Shown here one piece after another: positions 63,801 to 64,000 of a stretch of DNA of 64,000 nucleotides (position 1 is the first letter of the stretch; each line of letters opens with the position of its first letter). A program made the translations under genes and the position numbers. The stretch is from NCBI GenBank assembly GCA_046349915.1, contig JAXMBL010000004.1, positions 434,001 to 498,000 on the forward strand. The letters are read 5' to 3'. The notes beneath the pieces were generated by a model. The model did no database searches. It was not told where the DNA came from and worked only from the letters and a program-made list of their open reading frames with translations. Origin of the DNA: CAIXSC01 sp046349915 (GTDB lineage Bacteria; Planctomycetota; Planctomycetia; Pirellulales; Pirellulaceae).

Positions 63801-64000
63801 AGGGCTTGCCGAAAGACCGGGGGGTCGGCGAGATACTCGCTCCTTCAGAGCAGACTGTGTCGACGGAACAATCTCAACGCAGGTCCAATCGTCTGAGGCT
63901 ACTCGCTTCCTGAAGTCGATCCCAGGTTAGGTTTCTTTTCTACCTTGCTTGGAAAAGAACCCGATGGAAACTCGTAAGGACCGTCCCAGAAATGTCTTGC

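Overview
The window reads as a chromosomal segment of a planctomycete, probably from the Pirellulales. Several signs agree: an N-terminal extracellular motif of the LExRxxxAG type (32068), a DUF1559-type pseudopilin (49348), two ECF sigma / Ser-Thr kinase operons (37-38 kb and 60-62 kb), a BlaI/M56 pair with a giant periplasmic extension (1.8-7.4 kb), moderately high G+C, and many gene remnants between short dispersed palindromic repeats.

Layout. 1-9.3 kb: start of a Pro/Ala/Tyr-rich protein (partial), an initiator tRNA with a strong terminator, a 310-bp direct repeat, the BlaI/M56 regulatory pair, a second copy of the 310-bp repeat, a decayed toxin-antitoxin pair, then a 3' tRNA fragment with its own copy of the terminator. 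9.5-26.5 kb: an accessory island with a decayed TA pair, a frameshifted serine recombinase, a metacaspase, a coupled DUF2924 / large serine recombinase / HTH trio, a four-helix-bundle (S23) gene, an unrecognised overlapping gene pair (16660, 17843), an HNH protein with an unknown C-terminal half, a 1556-residue protein with a PD-(D/E)xK-like head, a STAND-like NTPase and helical repeats (Avs-like defence architecture), and a truncated sigma-like gene. 26.7-31.9 kb: a GntR / micro-ORF / ABC ATPase / fused permease operon next to a 114-bp tandem array of nested hairpins. 32-41 kb: a secreted repeat protein, the first ECF/kinase/coiled-coil operon, a 5'-truncated kinase and a membrane protein. 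41.4-42.6 kb: AbiEi remnant and dispersed repeats. 42.6-46.4 kb: an ABC ATPase with two ABC-2 permeases. 46.5-59.4 kb: envelope and secreted proteins among remnants (IS66, FGE-sulfatase, ankyrin). 59.5-62.5 kb: the second ECF/kinase/coiled-coil operon. 62.9-63.8 kb: a Fic remnant and a HigBA module whose toxin is internally deleted.

How the genes work together. Four groups look functional. BlaI/M56 is a proteolytic sensor and repressor. Each ECF/kinase/coiled-coil operon is translationally coupled and shares the same H32-C36-C39 zinc-finger motif in its kinase, suggesting the kinase is also the sigma-factor partner. The ABC operons are export or envelope systems. The island carries defence candidates (Cap4-like STAND protein, HNH protein, metacaspase) next to recombinases. 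The strongest leads for undescribed biology are the 114-bp nested-hairpin array, the Cap4-STAND/HNH locus, the unrecognised overlapping pair at 16.7-18.8 kb, and the duplicated ECF/kinase/coiled-coil module. All family calls come from reading motifs by eye; no database search was run.
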